NCBI RefSeq assembly: GCF_025370935.1
Contig: NC_133493.1
Span: 1,186,845 to 1,250,844, forward strand
From: Choristoneura fumiferana
Lineage: Eukaryota > Arthropoda > Insecta > Lepidoptera > Tortricidae
Direction of reading: 5' to 3'
Length of the DNA: 64,000 nucleotides
Position 1 is the first letter of the stretch. Every line of letters starts with the position of its first letter. A program made the position numbers and the translations under genes. This document shows, one piece after another, positions 1 to 9,625 of this stretch. The notes under the pieces are model-generated. The model saw only the letters and a list, made by a program, of their open reading frames with translations. It did no database searches and was not told the DNA's origin.

Positions 1-1480
1 TAAGTATTTCTTACAATTTCATGATAAGAGGGATGGACTTGTAAAAAGAAATATTATTATATATATAACATTATAATAAGGTTTTTATTTTTTATTTATA
101 CCGTTTACAATTTAAGACTGTGTTAAACTTGCACCTATTTCCAACTAGGTACATTCAGGTACCCTACAATTCGCCCAACAAAAACAACCCACACACACCA
201 TCAAAAAAATCTAAATTACATTTTAATACACTAACCTAAATAACACATCGGTACGACAATGATATATTCAAAACAAACACGGTACATCCCGTAACACAAC
301 ACTGAACACATTTATCACGTGTCCAACCCTAAAGGAACCAACAGGGCCGAGCCAGGGGTGAGACAAGCGATAAACGTCACCTGCCATTAAATAGAGCGCG
401 CATCATTGACAAAACACAAATTGAATGCGAGCGCCACCCCTGCAGGGGTGACCCTTTTAGACGTATTGAATAAAATAATATTTAGGAATGGCTGAGACTG
501 GAAATTTATTCTGACGCATGCCTCTGTTTTTAGTGCCGTTTTAATTCAATAAGCTTAATGCTGTTCAATTGTTTTTTTTTTATTTATATTCGCAAATTTA
601 TTTTATCGAGTACTCAAATTTATCTGTCTCCATGACATTTATATTTAGCAAGCAGGTCTGATTGCAAATGATCACCGCCATTCATGAGGATCAGCAACCC
701 CAAACGAATCGCTAGCCCATTGCCGGCCATTAAAAAAACTCACAAAGACATATACAAATTAAGAAGACTCTTTTCTTAACCCCTTTACAATGCAAAAATA
801 AACTTTTAAGATACATGTATAAAAAGGCGGGCTTATCACTTTTAGGGGTCTCTACCGGTCAACCTAAGTGTGAATGAGAAGACGTTTAGTTCAAAGGTTG
901 GTTAACATCCAAAAAAAAATGTTGACATTAAAAAAAATGGTGACATCATACCCCATCGGGTCATCAAAAAAACTTTTAGCTGGCGATATTAAAAAAATAC
1001 ACAATAGCAAAAAGGGATCACATAGACCGTAAGTATCACTTATTGACCCTTATTTTGAAGCAGCGTACCTACCAACAAATTTAACAAACGTATACCTAAT
1101 AGTTTACTTTAAAATAAAACAAAATGGAAAAACAAAAAAAAACATGAAATGTCCAGATGCGTGCGAACGGTGGTAATAAAAAATAAATATTGACTCTGAA
1201 TATGAAATAATCATCGAACCCCTGGCATTTTAATGAATTAAAAATGTCCCCGTGAAATTACAACTGAGATGCGTGGGTTGCTAGTGAGAGCGGAAAATTT
1301 TGACACCCTACCCTTAGGGTACCCTACACCCTACCCTTACCTAACACCCAAACCTAATCTGGAAATGGATTTTCAAGTTAGGTTACGAAACGATCCTGAG
1401 AATATATTTGCTTGTACTTTATTATGCAGTTGGGCAAAGATTAGGAATTCTGTTAGCTTAGCGCAGATGTTAAAAAATAT
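1..1480. other. No gene recognised (A/T-rich non-coding)
   Basis: I see no conserved protein, RNA gene or clear repeat boundary. The stretch is A/T-rich with short poly-A and poly-T runs. A short C/T-rich patch around 1305-1365 repeats CCTA/CCCTTA-like units. If SCAPER continues to the left, this is intronic or 3' sequence of that gene. Confidence 0.5.
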
Positions 1481-1620
1481 ATATCGTCACTACTTTGAAA
1501 AAATCTCGTATCTAAAATCAATATGTGAACAAAATTGAACCTTGACGTCATGTTCATAAGGTCCACTAAAAATAAATATCTACTTTGAGATACGAGTTTT
1601 TTTTAAAGTAGTGACGATAT
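1481..1620. repeat. Fold-back MITE, 140 bp
   Basis: The left end ATATCGTCACTACTTT is repeated inverted at the right end (AAAGTAGTGACGATAT), and the arms continue as an imperfect hairpin of about 50 bp. Such a structure is typical of a non-autonomous DNA element. It has no coding capacity. Confidence 0.75.
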
Positions 1621-2251
1621 GGTGCATTCAGTTCTCTGAAATTTAAAAGCCTAAACACCCAACCATAAGCGATTTGTGTTAACAAGCAACCAAAGTTTTC
1701 GAGAACCACATAATGAGGAATGTCCACTCCGCTACCGCTCAACAACACTGCACACTAACAACCAAGCGGCGGTTCTTTAAAATCCGCTTGCGTTCATAAA
1801 ATCGCCGCCACAGCCGCCCTACAAAAGGGCGTACTAAAGCCACAGGGTCCTTTTCATTTCAGAATTAAGAACTCAACTTTTTAATTTAGAGAATCGGTGG
1901 GCGGAGCCGGCGGGCGACATGCTGTCTAATTACTAAGTGATGCTTTAAGCAAATGCAGGTCAATTTGTTTGGGGACGCGATTAGGATTTAATTTTTGATC
2001 TGGTGTATATAGGTAACTATAGGAATGAGAAACTGTATGAGAAATCGACTTGGTATTTAGAAATGCATTTTTTTTCTATCTTTACCTGCACATGATTTAT
2101 TATCGACAATGGTCCATCTGCAGATTCCTCCAAAAGTTACTTACATAACTATTTAAATAAAACCAAAATCGCATATCTTCCTACTTCTGGAGTTCGATGC
2201 AACTTAATATAATAATGAAGAAATAATTTGAGCATTTTTGATTTGATTTGA
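1621..2251. other. No gene recognised
   Basis: Non-coding. Around 1765-1830 there is a GC-richer patch with GCGGCGG/CCGCC segments in loose inverted order. Nothing further is supported. Confidence 0.5.
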
Positions 2252-2466
2252 ATTCATGTGCGGAATTACATTTGAAATTTATCACGAGCTTTACGGTGAA
2301 GGAAAACATCGTGAGGAAACCTGCACAAACCTGCGAAGCAATTCAATAGTGCGTGTGAAGTTCCCAATCCGCACCCGGCCCGCGTGGTAACTACGGCCCA
2401 AGCCCTCTCATTCTGAGAGGAGGCCTGTGCCCAGCAGTGGGACGTACGTATATAGGCTGGGATGAG
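2252..2466 (+). repeat. tRNA-derived SINE (family B), 5'-truncated
   Basis: Matches the 3' two thirds of the full copy at 25812-26103. The shared blocks include the stretch around CACGAGCTTTACGGTGAAGG and the end CCCAGCAGTGGGACGT...TAGGCTGGGATGA. The tRNA-like head is missing. Confidence 0.8.
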
Positions 2467-2469
2467 TTA

Positions 2470-2575
2470 ATTTGAACATGAAACTACCGTGAGACTCACT
2501 CATATTAAAAACATGTCGAGCTAAACTCGATTTAAGACGTGAGTTATCCGGGTCAATATATTTAATATGAAGAAA
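2470..2575 (-). repeat. Fragment of interspersed repeat with the ACATGTCGAGCTAAACTCG core
   Basis: The same core, followed by ACGTGAGTTATCCG, occurs at 21535-21610 and 30200-30350. Here the neighbouring end carrying the 'gtgagactcactcat' motif is also present. It is a dispersed family of unknown class. Confidence 0.65.
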
Positions 2576-2765
2576 TAATACCGGAATTCTAGAAATTCCC
2601 ACGAGCAAGGCAATTTAGCCTAGGTAAATACTTTTTGTTGCACACACCACATAATAATATACACTACAGGGCAAAATGGCATAAAAATTACGTTTTTAAC
2701 CATGCATGTGTGTCGTGTGTGCATGTGATTTGATTGATTGAACATAAATTAGAGATAATTTAATT

Positions 2766-3320
2766 GGCTTCCTACAATTAGGTCCTCCAACCCTTAAAAT
2801 GCCTACAGACCTCACAGCTTTTTCCAGAGTGTATAATAGAAGTATCGAGTACCCTCTAGACGATGGTAGCTAGTGCTTAATTCAGTTTGAAGAGGTACGG
2901 CCATAGATTTAGAATATGATTCCGTAAGATCAGCAATGCAGTCCCTTCGCCCATATATTTAATAGAACTATAGCGTTGTTTTCGCACTAGTTTCCTTAAA
3001 AGTTATGAAGGAACCACTGCTACATATTTTGTTTTGTTCGACGGTACAATTTAAAAAAATTGTACAAAAATGTAGTGTTCCCACACAAAAGATACGATAA
3101 ACGATACCGGTCGGACGGTGCAGCCTAACCATCAGGATTTTTCGAAGCGTCTGTGGCTCCTATAATGCAATTTCAAGCGACACAGAGCATCCTTTGCTTC
3201 CAGCAATTAGACGTTAACCCTCCAAATGCCTACAGACCTCACAGCATATTCCAGAGTGTATAATAGCGTTATCGAGTGCCCTAGACGATGGTAGCTAGTG
3301 CTTAATTCGATTTCAAGTGG
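2766..3320. repeat. Local duplication of a ~125-bp unit
   Basis: A block containing ATGCCTACAGACCTCACAGC and ending in GATGGTAGCTAGTGCTTAAT occurs at about 2766-2890 and again at about 3192-3318, in the same orientation. The two copies differ by small indels, such as CCCTCTAGACG versus CCCTAGACG. No reading frame is kept. Confidence 0.75.
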
Positions 3321-3510
3321 TTCGATGGCCCTCGGCAGAGCGAAGTGGCTTTGATTGCGATCGGGAAGTTGTAAGATGTTTCTGAGGTGCTTTTATTGTA
3401 ATGAAAGTAAAAAAGGGTTAGTTAAACACTTTCCTGATTGTTGATAAAGCGCAATGCCTATTATATCTACAGGGTGTTCGTGGCAACCCGACAAATAATA
3501 GAATCCTTTT

Positions 3511-3686
3511 TAGGCCGCTTGTAGACGTCCGTTGTTTTTACCGGACAACTGACCTTTTTTTTTGCCGGACTTGCGGTGTTGTATGGCTTACAATGAATTT
3601 GTGTACATGCACCGAACACTTGTCAGGCGACTTAGCCATACAACACGGCAAGTCCGGCAAAAAAAAACGGTCTACAAGCAGCTTTA
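3511..3686. repeat. Fold-back MITE
   Basis: The ends TAGGCCGCTTGTAGAC and GTCTACAAGCAGCTTTA are inverted repeats. Inside, TTTGCCGGACTTGCGGTGTT pairs with its complement near 3640-3668, giving a long hairpin. The apparent reading frame across it is only the fold-back sequence. Confidence 0.75.
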
Positions 3687-4339
3687 AGGGTCAGCAATAT
3701 TCTACCACCTCTGTTTTTAATTACAAAAAGCAAAAAAAAAACTTTAATCGACAACAGTATCTGTCAAATACAATATTAGACTGTCATCATACTAGGATAC
3801 TTTCTTTGCGTCTCATAATTTTATTCATAACATAACGCTCGCTAGAACCGAATAACCAACCAACCCTTCAATAGCAATAGTAATAAATCTATCTAATTTA
3901 GTTTCGTTACGGATCAGGAGCACATTTTAATCAAACTAACGCTATGCGATTAAATCGATAATCACTTGTAATCTACCCACTACCGATGTCACATGGCCCC
4001 AATTCACTCTGGCAAAGACTAAACGAGGAGATTGGACGTAATATTTACTACTATTACGAGTAATAAAAAATAAAGCAAAAAAACTTTTTTTTTTCTTTTT
4101 TTTATTTGATTTTTTTAGATGACTCGTTAATTAACCTAAAAGTATATTTCTCTGAAAGAGTACTATATCACGATATGAAACAGATAATTTACCTAAGAGT
4201 TTTTTAATTTCTATAAAATCGATCATGTCCATAAGATACCACAGGAGGTGATAATTGACAAGTACCTATGAAAAGGAGATTGATGGATATACCTACTGGG
4301 AATAGCAAATGCGTGTTAAATTAGTAGGTACTTAGGATC

Positions 4340-4812
4340 TCCCGCCACGCCAGTATTAACGACATCATCCGTCGGGCCCTTGTCAGTGCGAGAGTTCCGG
4401 CAGTCCTCGAGCCCAGCGGGCTGGCCAGGGACGACGGCAAGAGGCCTGACGGAATGTCGCTGGTGCCTTGGAGCATGGGTCGGCCGCTAGTTTGGGATGC
4501 CACTTGCGTTGATACCCTAGCACCGTCCCATGTTCCAAGCACCAGCGTCACCGCTGCGCTGCGCGCATCTTCGGCTGAAAGCCTCAAACGCCGCAAATAT
4601 GCGCCCTGGGAACCAGCTACATGTTTGCGGCATTTGGTGTTGAAACCTTGGGGCCTTGGGGGCCAAGTGCGCGTCGGCTGTCTAAAGATTTGTCGACGCG
4701 CCTAATAGAGGCCTCGGGCGACCAGAGGGCTGGCCACTATTTCGCACAGCGTATAAGTATCGCTTATACAACGAGGAAATACGGCCAGCCTTCTGGGCAC
4801 CTTACCCATTGA
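4340..4812 (+). pseudogene. Non-LTR retrotransposon-derived ORF fragment, frameshifted
   Basis: One frame (4340 to about 4620) reads ...INDIIRRALVSARVPAVLEP..., then KRPDGMSLVPW and VWDATCVDTLAPSH. A second frame from about 4621 continues FGVETLGPWGPSARR and AGHYFAQRISIA. Proteins with this order (VPAVLEP.GL, DGKRPDGM, VWDATC.DT, FGVETLGPWG) are common as C-terminal pieces of retrotransposon reverse-transcriptase proteins in animals. The family match is from memory. At least two frameshifts and the lack of upstream catalytic RT motifs make this a dead fragment. Confidence 0.7.
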
Positions 4813-5329
4813 CGGCGATTTAGGCCAAATTTTCTATCTATAGTTTAATTATGTTTTATTATGTTTGTTTTTAGAGATTGAATAACTTAATAAAATAGTA
4901 CTTAGGTTAGGTAAGCCCGGCTGTTCACATTTAGCCTTTTACTATCACGAACGTACGCTCGCCTCTAAGAGGCCTCGCCCACATCAAACGATTTCCCACT
5001 CTGCTCTAACCACTCACCCCCGAAAGGGGCTGATCACGTCCCATATGGGCACAATAGTGTCGCACGCGCATGTGCGAGCTGCATTGAGTGCATGTTGTGA
5101 TAGGACAATTGAGTAGAAACGCGCGGGTGAAGCGATTGGCGGAATTTTATACTAAGAATATACTGAGGGATTAATGGTTGTTGTTTTTTTTTATTTAAAC
5201 TCGAATGAAAATAATTGAAGTATCAAAATACTATAATACTTCTGTCATTCGTAATATTTTTATGTTTCATTGATAGAAAATTAGCCAGGTAGATATTTTT
5301 GAGCCGGTGCAGTTTTTTTTTTGCTAGTC

Positions 5330-5470
5330 CAGTGCCCCAAAAAACCGAGAAGCATGTCAACGTATGGATGCAGACGGACGACCTGGTCAAAGCCGCGGGT
5401 TCACGGTGGATGCAAGCCGCTTCCAACTGAGGCAACTGGAGGTCTATGGGGAGGCCTATGTCTGATATGA
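5330..5470 (+). repeat. Retroposon 3'-end fragment (GAAGCAACTGGAGGTCTATG type)
   Basis: The block with GATGCAAGCCGCTTCCAAC and GGAGGCCTATGTC also occurs at 39155-39290 and, inverted, at 23178-23282. It is the 3' end of a dispersed retroposon. No coding potential remains. Confidence 0.65.
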
Positions 5471-5477
5471 TGTGTAT

Positions 5478-5635
5478 GCATGCGTGTGCGTGCGTGTGCG
5501 TGCGTGCGTGCGTGCATGTGTTGTTTTCAGCCCCGTATGTCGAACTCGGGCTGGTAGCGACCTATACCGCCTAAAAAACCACCTCGTATCCTCTGCCTTC
5601 TTCCTCCCCATGGGGTCACCGTTAGGTATTTCATA

Positions 5636-5670
<35 letters not shown>

Positions 5671-5727
5671 TGTGAATGCGTGCGTTGTGTGTGCGTGTGT
5701 GTATGTGTGTGTGTGCGTGCGATTGTT
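5478..5727. repeat. TG/TGCG microsatellites
   Basis: Two simple-sequence tracts: TGCG/TGTG units at 5478-5520 and (TG)n at 5637-5725. About 115 bp of ordinary sequence separates them. A repeat remnant (TTACTCCTTCACGCTAAAACGG at 5727-5750) follows and matches 21169-21190. Confidence 0.85.
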
Positions 5728-6191
5728 ACTCCTTCACGCTAAAACGGCTGGACAGATATTGATCAATCTCATCAGCTACACTTAAAATATTCGTATCGTA
5801 CCGTATCGCATGTTTATTTATTTATATTGTTGTGAACATATATTGTCCCATAATATTTATTACTTCATTAATGAACAACAAAGCCCCTGTCCCACTTGTC
5901 ACCACTCATTACACTACAGAAGGTATGTTTTTGTTTACTAAAATTCTAATTAATCATGAGCGTGCCCTTTGACGGGGTGTGATGTGAGCTTTTTGTGCTC
6001 AGTGGCGACACCTGTTAGCGAGGGACTTACGCGGACGATAATTAAATTGACATCAAAAGCTGGTGCTTTCATTGACTTTTTAATCGACTTCAAATAAAAG
6101 AGGTTATCAATTCGGTCGAACTTTTTTTAGTTTGTTGGCTCCTGTTGATTTCAAAAATATTAGTTTTCCATTGCAATGGTAATAGATTATG

Positions 6192-6444
6192 CAGGTGGTA
6201 CGACCTTGTGCAAGGTCCGCCCGGATATCCTGCCGTGAAGCAGCAGTGCTTGCACTGTTGTGTTTCGGCGTGGAGAGTAAGACAGCCGGTGAAGTTACTG
6301 GCACTTGAGGTATCCCATCTTAAGCCTCCAGGTCGGCAACGCATCTGCAATACCCCTGGTGTTGCAGGTGTCTATGGGCGGTGGTGATCTCTTACCATCA
6401 GGAGACCCACTTGCTCGTTTGCCAACAAGTCGAATAAAAAAAAA
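6192..6444 (+). repeat. SINE (family A), near full length
   Basis: Begins CAGGTGGTACGACCTTGTGC and ends in AGTCGAATAAAAAAAA, like copies at 12326, 24293, 31252 and 34640. This copy lacks the ~30 bp holding GCTACCACCATCTTGC, present in the others after GCCCGGAT. The reading frames across it are SINE sequence, not genes. Confidence 0.9.
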
Positions 6445-6974
6445 TGGTGATTGCTTCTTTATCAGGTGACACGCATGCTCGTTTACTCCCTCTTATTTTA
6501 AAAAATACTTTCAAGCAAAATCTTCGACAGTGTGGGGTCATTTTAGATTGTTACAGACATACATACATAAAAAAAGTAGCTGCATGCGTCGCCCCTTGTG
6601 GGCGCTGCAGGCCTAGAGGGGGGCGGTAAGGGGCCCAGAAAAAATCTTCACCTTTGTGCCTTCATTAGGCGAGACTAATAATGTTATGGAGGTTTTTAAG
6701 GTGAAAAAAAATGAGGCTAGAAAATAAACTGATTTCCAAAGCGGGCGTTAGACGAAATAAGTTTGGGAACCTCTGCTTTACAGCAACGTACTTAAAACTA
6801 TACAAATTTGGGAAATGTGTTAAAACAACAAAGTAAAAAGGTGATCCGCTACTTTTGATACTGACTGTAGGTACATTACAATTTTAAGATTTTTAGACTT
6901 TTCTTATTGCTTGTGCCATGCCAGATATTAAGTTTCTAGTAACTTGTTAATAACTATATTTTGATTGCGTTGCT

Positions 6975-7195
6975 TGATTTTTAACAACCGACGCAAAAAG
7001 AGGGGTGTTACGAGTATAAGTTTGACCGCTATGTGTGTGTCTGTGACACCGTAACTCTTAAACGGGTGGACCGATTTGCATGCATCAGGTTTTCTAGCGA
7101 TGGTTCTTAGACATCAAATCAGTTCAGCCGCTTTTGAGATATTGAACTTTGAAGTGACAAAGTCGTGGGTTTTCCAACATTTTGTTGGTTAGGTT
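6975..7195 (+). repeat. Interspersed repeat, GACGCAAAAAGAGGGGTGTT family
   Basis: The start (AACCGACGCAAAAAGAGGGG) and the later block CTTAAACGGGTGGACCGATTT recur at 14238-14530. Both copies end near TTTTCCAAC...GTTGGTTAGGTTA. It is a non-coding dispersed element of unassigned class. Confidence 0.7.
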
Positions 7196-7724
7196 ATTTC
7201 ACTACATCACGGGGTAGCAGACCTTAAATATTTGATATTTAATTACAGCATCCTCCAAGCGTTCCTGAGAAAAATGGTCTTTATACAGACAGACGGACAG
7301 ACGGACAACAAAGTGATACTCTAAGGCTCCCGTTTTTTCCTTTTGAGGTACGGAACCCCTAAGCATGTTATCTCTTTTGAAAATACCTGTTCGCAACACA
7401 TTTTACTGTCCAACTACCCCCACCCTGCCACCCCCCTTGCTAAGTGCATCGCAAATTGCATTACGCTAACCGAATAACGCAAGCATCGCGTCATAATATT
7501 GTTAAGGAGCTCGGGCTTCTGATATTTTACTACATTATTTACTAGCCTTTGCCGGCTACTTCGTCTGCCAAGAATTCTTAGCAACACATCTAACATCTGG
7601 TAGCGTGATAAATAAACAATGGACACCAATTGACCTAGTCCCAAACTAAGCAAAGCTTGTATTATGGGTACTAGGCAACGGATAAACATACTTAAACGTC
7701 CAAGACCCGAGAACAAATGATGAA

Positions 7725-7895
7725 CAGTTGTCGCTCTGATGATGAACTATGTGGAGTTCGAAACTAGTCAGCATAGTGTGGTGATGGTGATAGGTTGGGT
7801 TTGGCGATAATACGAGTTCATCTATTTGTGTATGTTCTTACACCGTGGAGGTGGATGAGCTGTGTTAACACAAATTTGTTGCATAGACGTAAAAA
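7725..7895 (+). repeat. Interspersed repeat shared with 14990-15170
   Basis: The two copies share TTGTGTTGCTCTGA/GATGA..GAGTTCGAAAC, GTGATGGTGATAG and the end GCATAAACGTAA in the same order. Divergence is high. Only the homology between the two copies supports this call. Confidence 0.6.
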
Positions 7896-7951
7896 TAAAA
7901 TTAAAATTCGAAAACCGAAGTTCGTATCGTGCCGTCCCTCTCACTAAACAT

Positions 7952-8262
7952 CATCATCATCATCATCCCAGCCTATATACGTCCCACTGCTGGGCACAGG
8001 CCTCCTCTCAGAACAAGAGGGCTTGGGCCATAGTTCCCACGCGGGCCCAGTGCGGATTGGGAACTTCACACACACCATTGAATTGCTTCGCAGGTTTTGT
8101 GCAGGTTTCCTCACGATGTTTTCCTTCACCGCATAGCTCGTGGTAAATTTCAAATGTAATTCCGCACATGAATTTCGAAAAACTCAGAGGTGCGAGCCGG
8201 GGTTCGAACCCACGACCCTCTGCTTGAGAGGCGATAGGTCAAACCACTAGGCCACCACGGCT
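7952..8262 (-). repeat. tRNA-derived SINE (family B), full length with target-site duplication
   Basis: On the minus strand it begins with a tRNA-like head (AGCCGTGGTGGCCTAGTGG as box A region, GGGTTCGAACCCC as box B) and ends in a (GAT)n tail. It is flanked by the 10-bp direct repeat cactaaacat (7942-7951 and 8263-8272). It inserted into a fold-back element whose CGAAGTTCGTAT sequence lies on its left. Confidence 0.9.
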
Positions 8263-8296
8263 CACTAAACATGAGTACTATAAATACTATAAATAC

Positions 8297-8413
8297 TACT
8301 ACGAATCTCGAAACTCGAAGTTCGTATCATACCGTCCTCTCGCTCCAGTATTACGTATAAATAGCATAAGTGTTAGAGGGACCGCACGACACGAACTTCG
8401 AGTTTCGTAGTAG
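8297..8413. repeat. Fold-back MITE, CTCGAAACTCGAAGTTCGTA family
   Basis: The arms ACTACTACGAA... and ...TTCGTAGTAGT form a hairpin with ACTCGAAGTTCGTATC inside. Related ends occur at 12730 and 13240-13285, at 45530 and at the right window edge (63952-64000). Confidence 0.75.
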
Positions 8414-8521
8414 CCCTTCAGATACGAAGTTCGAATTTTCCACTTCGTAGTATAGTCTGGTGTTATTTTTTATTGCCGCACTGTTCTTTATCTACAGAAC
8501 TGCCACTTCTTAAACTAGAAC

Positions 8522-8551
8522 CACAGACCTTATATCGATATAAGGTCTGTG
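8522..8551. repeat. Perfect 30-bp palindrome
   Basis: Reads CACAGACCTTATATC followed at once by its exact reverse complement, with no loop. It is unrelated to the MITE just upstream. Confidence 0.85.
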
Positions 8552-9080
8552 ACTAGCACTAGCTGTCTTTTGCAACAACTCCATTAAACATTATAGTATA
8601 CAGTGACAGAGCACTCAGGGCCCTCCGTACTCCCGAGGTAAATATTGACACAGTTGGATGTGACGTACACTTGAGGACCTTTAAAATGCGAGCTTTTGAA
8701 GCAAACAGTATCGATGGGAAGTTTTTGGCTTGCAAGGAACGAATAGTTTGTTTATGTGGATAATAAGCTTAAATAAGTTTTTAATAAAAAAATCATTTTG
8801 AATACAAGCTTCTTTGGCTGAGTGTACTTTGTTTTTACTTTACTTGCTTTTTCACCCAAACTAGATTTGCATACCAGAAGTCGATGCTATTAACCGTTGA
8901 GGAGTTCCATCCTGCGGAGACGATCCTGGCCAGACTACCAATTACTACTACTACTACCAGGCAATTTACATAAGTATGCCAAATTTCAAGCAAATCCGAA
9001 TACTGGCAGTTGGTCGAATTTAACTTGCAAGATTTCACTACAGACAGTCAGACAACTGCAGGATTACGGATACGAACAAC
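8552..9080. other. No gene recognised
   Basis: Non-coding sequence with no repeat boundary I can define. Short reading frames here show no conserved motif. Confidence 0.4.
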
Positions 9081-9146
9081 GGCAGGATTAGCGAGCAAGA
9101 TGGTGGTAGCAATCCGGGCGGACCTTGCACAAGGTCCTACCACCTG
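9081..9146 (-). repeat. SINE (family A) 5' fragment
   Basis: The reverse complement is the first ~66 bp of the family A SINE (CAGGTGGTAGGACCTTGTGC onward). A TC microsatellite follows at about 9199-9228. Confidence 0.8.
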
Positions 9147-9235
9147 CACTTGGTCACGTTTCGGCGTTTTCCAATCCGATGATCTAATCTCCTAAATCTC
9201 TCCTAATCTCTCTCTCTCTCTCTCTCTGTCCTTTT

Positions 9236-9370
9236 TTTATATAAGAGGGGGTAAAAAGAGAATGCGGGCCACCTGATGGGAAGCAATCATCGCCGCCCAT
9301 GGACACCTGCCTACACGAGGGGTGTCACAGGTGCGTTGCCGGCCCTTTGAGAGATTGACAGGCTATTTTA
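9236..9370 (-). repeat. Retroposon tail fragment (GGTGCGTTGCCGGCCCTTT type)
   Basis: The block with GGCCACCTGATGGGAAGCAA, CGCCCATGGACACC and ACAGGTGCGTTGCCGGCC recurs at 13105-13232. It lies just before SCAPER exon 15 on the plus-strand map. Confidence 0.65.
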
Positions 9371-9485
9371 TAAAAAATGCTGTGCGGCTCCGGAAACACT
9401 GTCCCAGGAATAGAACCAGCTGGGGTTCTATATTTTTGCCGTGCGTGAAAAAAAGTTTCAATTACCTGAAAGCGATGACACTGAC

Positions 9486-9625
9486 CTGATGAGCATGTGT
9501 CCACGCGCCCTGGTCGCCTGGTTGGTGGCCCTGTCCTCCTGGAGAGTGGAGTCCAGAGCCAGGGACACCCAGTCGGCTAGGAGGCACGCCAGCTCCGCCT
9601 CGCGAGGGTCTGAGAGGTCCTTCTC
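9486..9625 (-). CDS. Scaper: SCAPER exon 15 (last exon seen)
   Basis: 140 nt, EKDLSDPREAELACLLADWV then SLALDSTLQEDRATN and ARGHMLI. The acceptor TTCGCAG and phase 0 fit exon 14. The end would lead into the SCAPER motif R(V/A)..(D/H).(I/L)S(Y). The 13.4-kb upstream intron is repeat-filled. The donor is CAG|GTCAGT. Confidence 0.65.

Noticed and set aside
5478..5727. CRISPR-like or satellite array
   Set aside because: Simple TG/TGCG microsatellite without spacers, in a eukaryotic genome.
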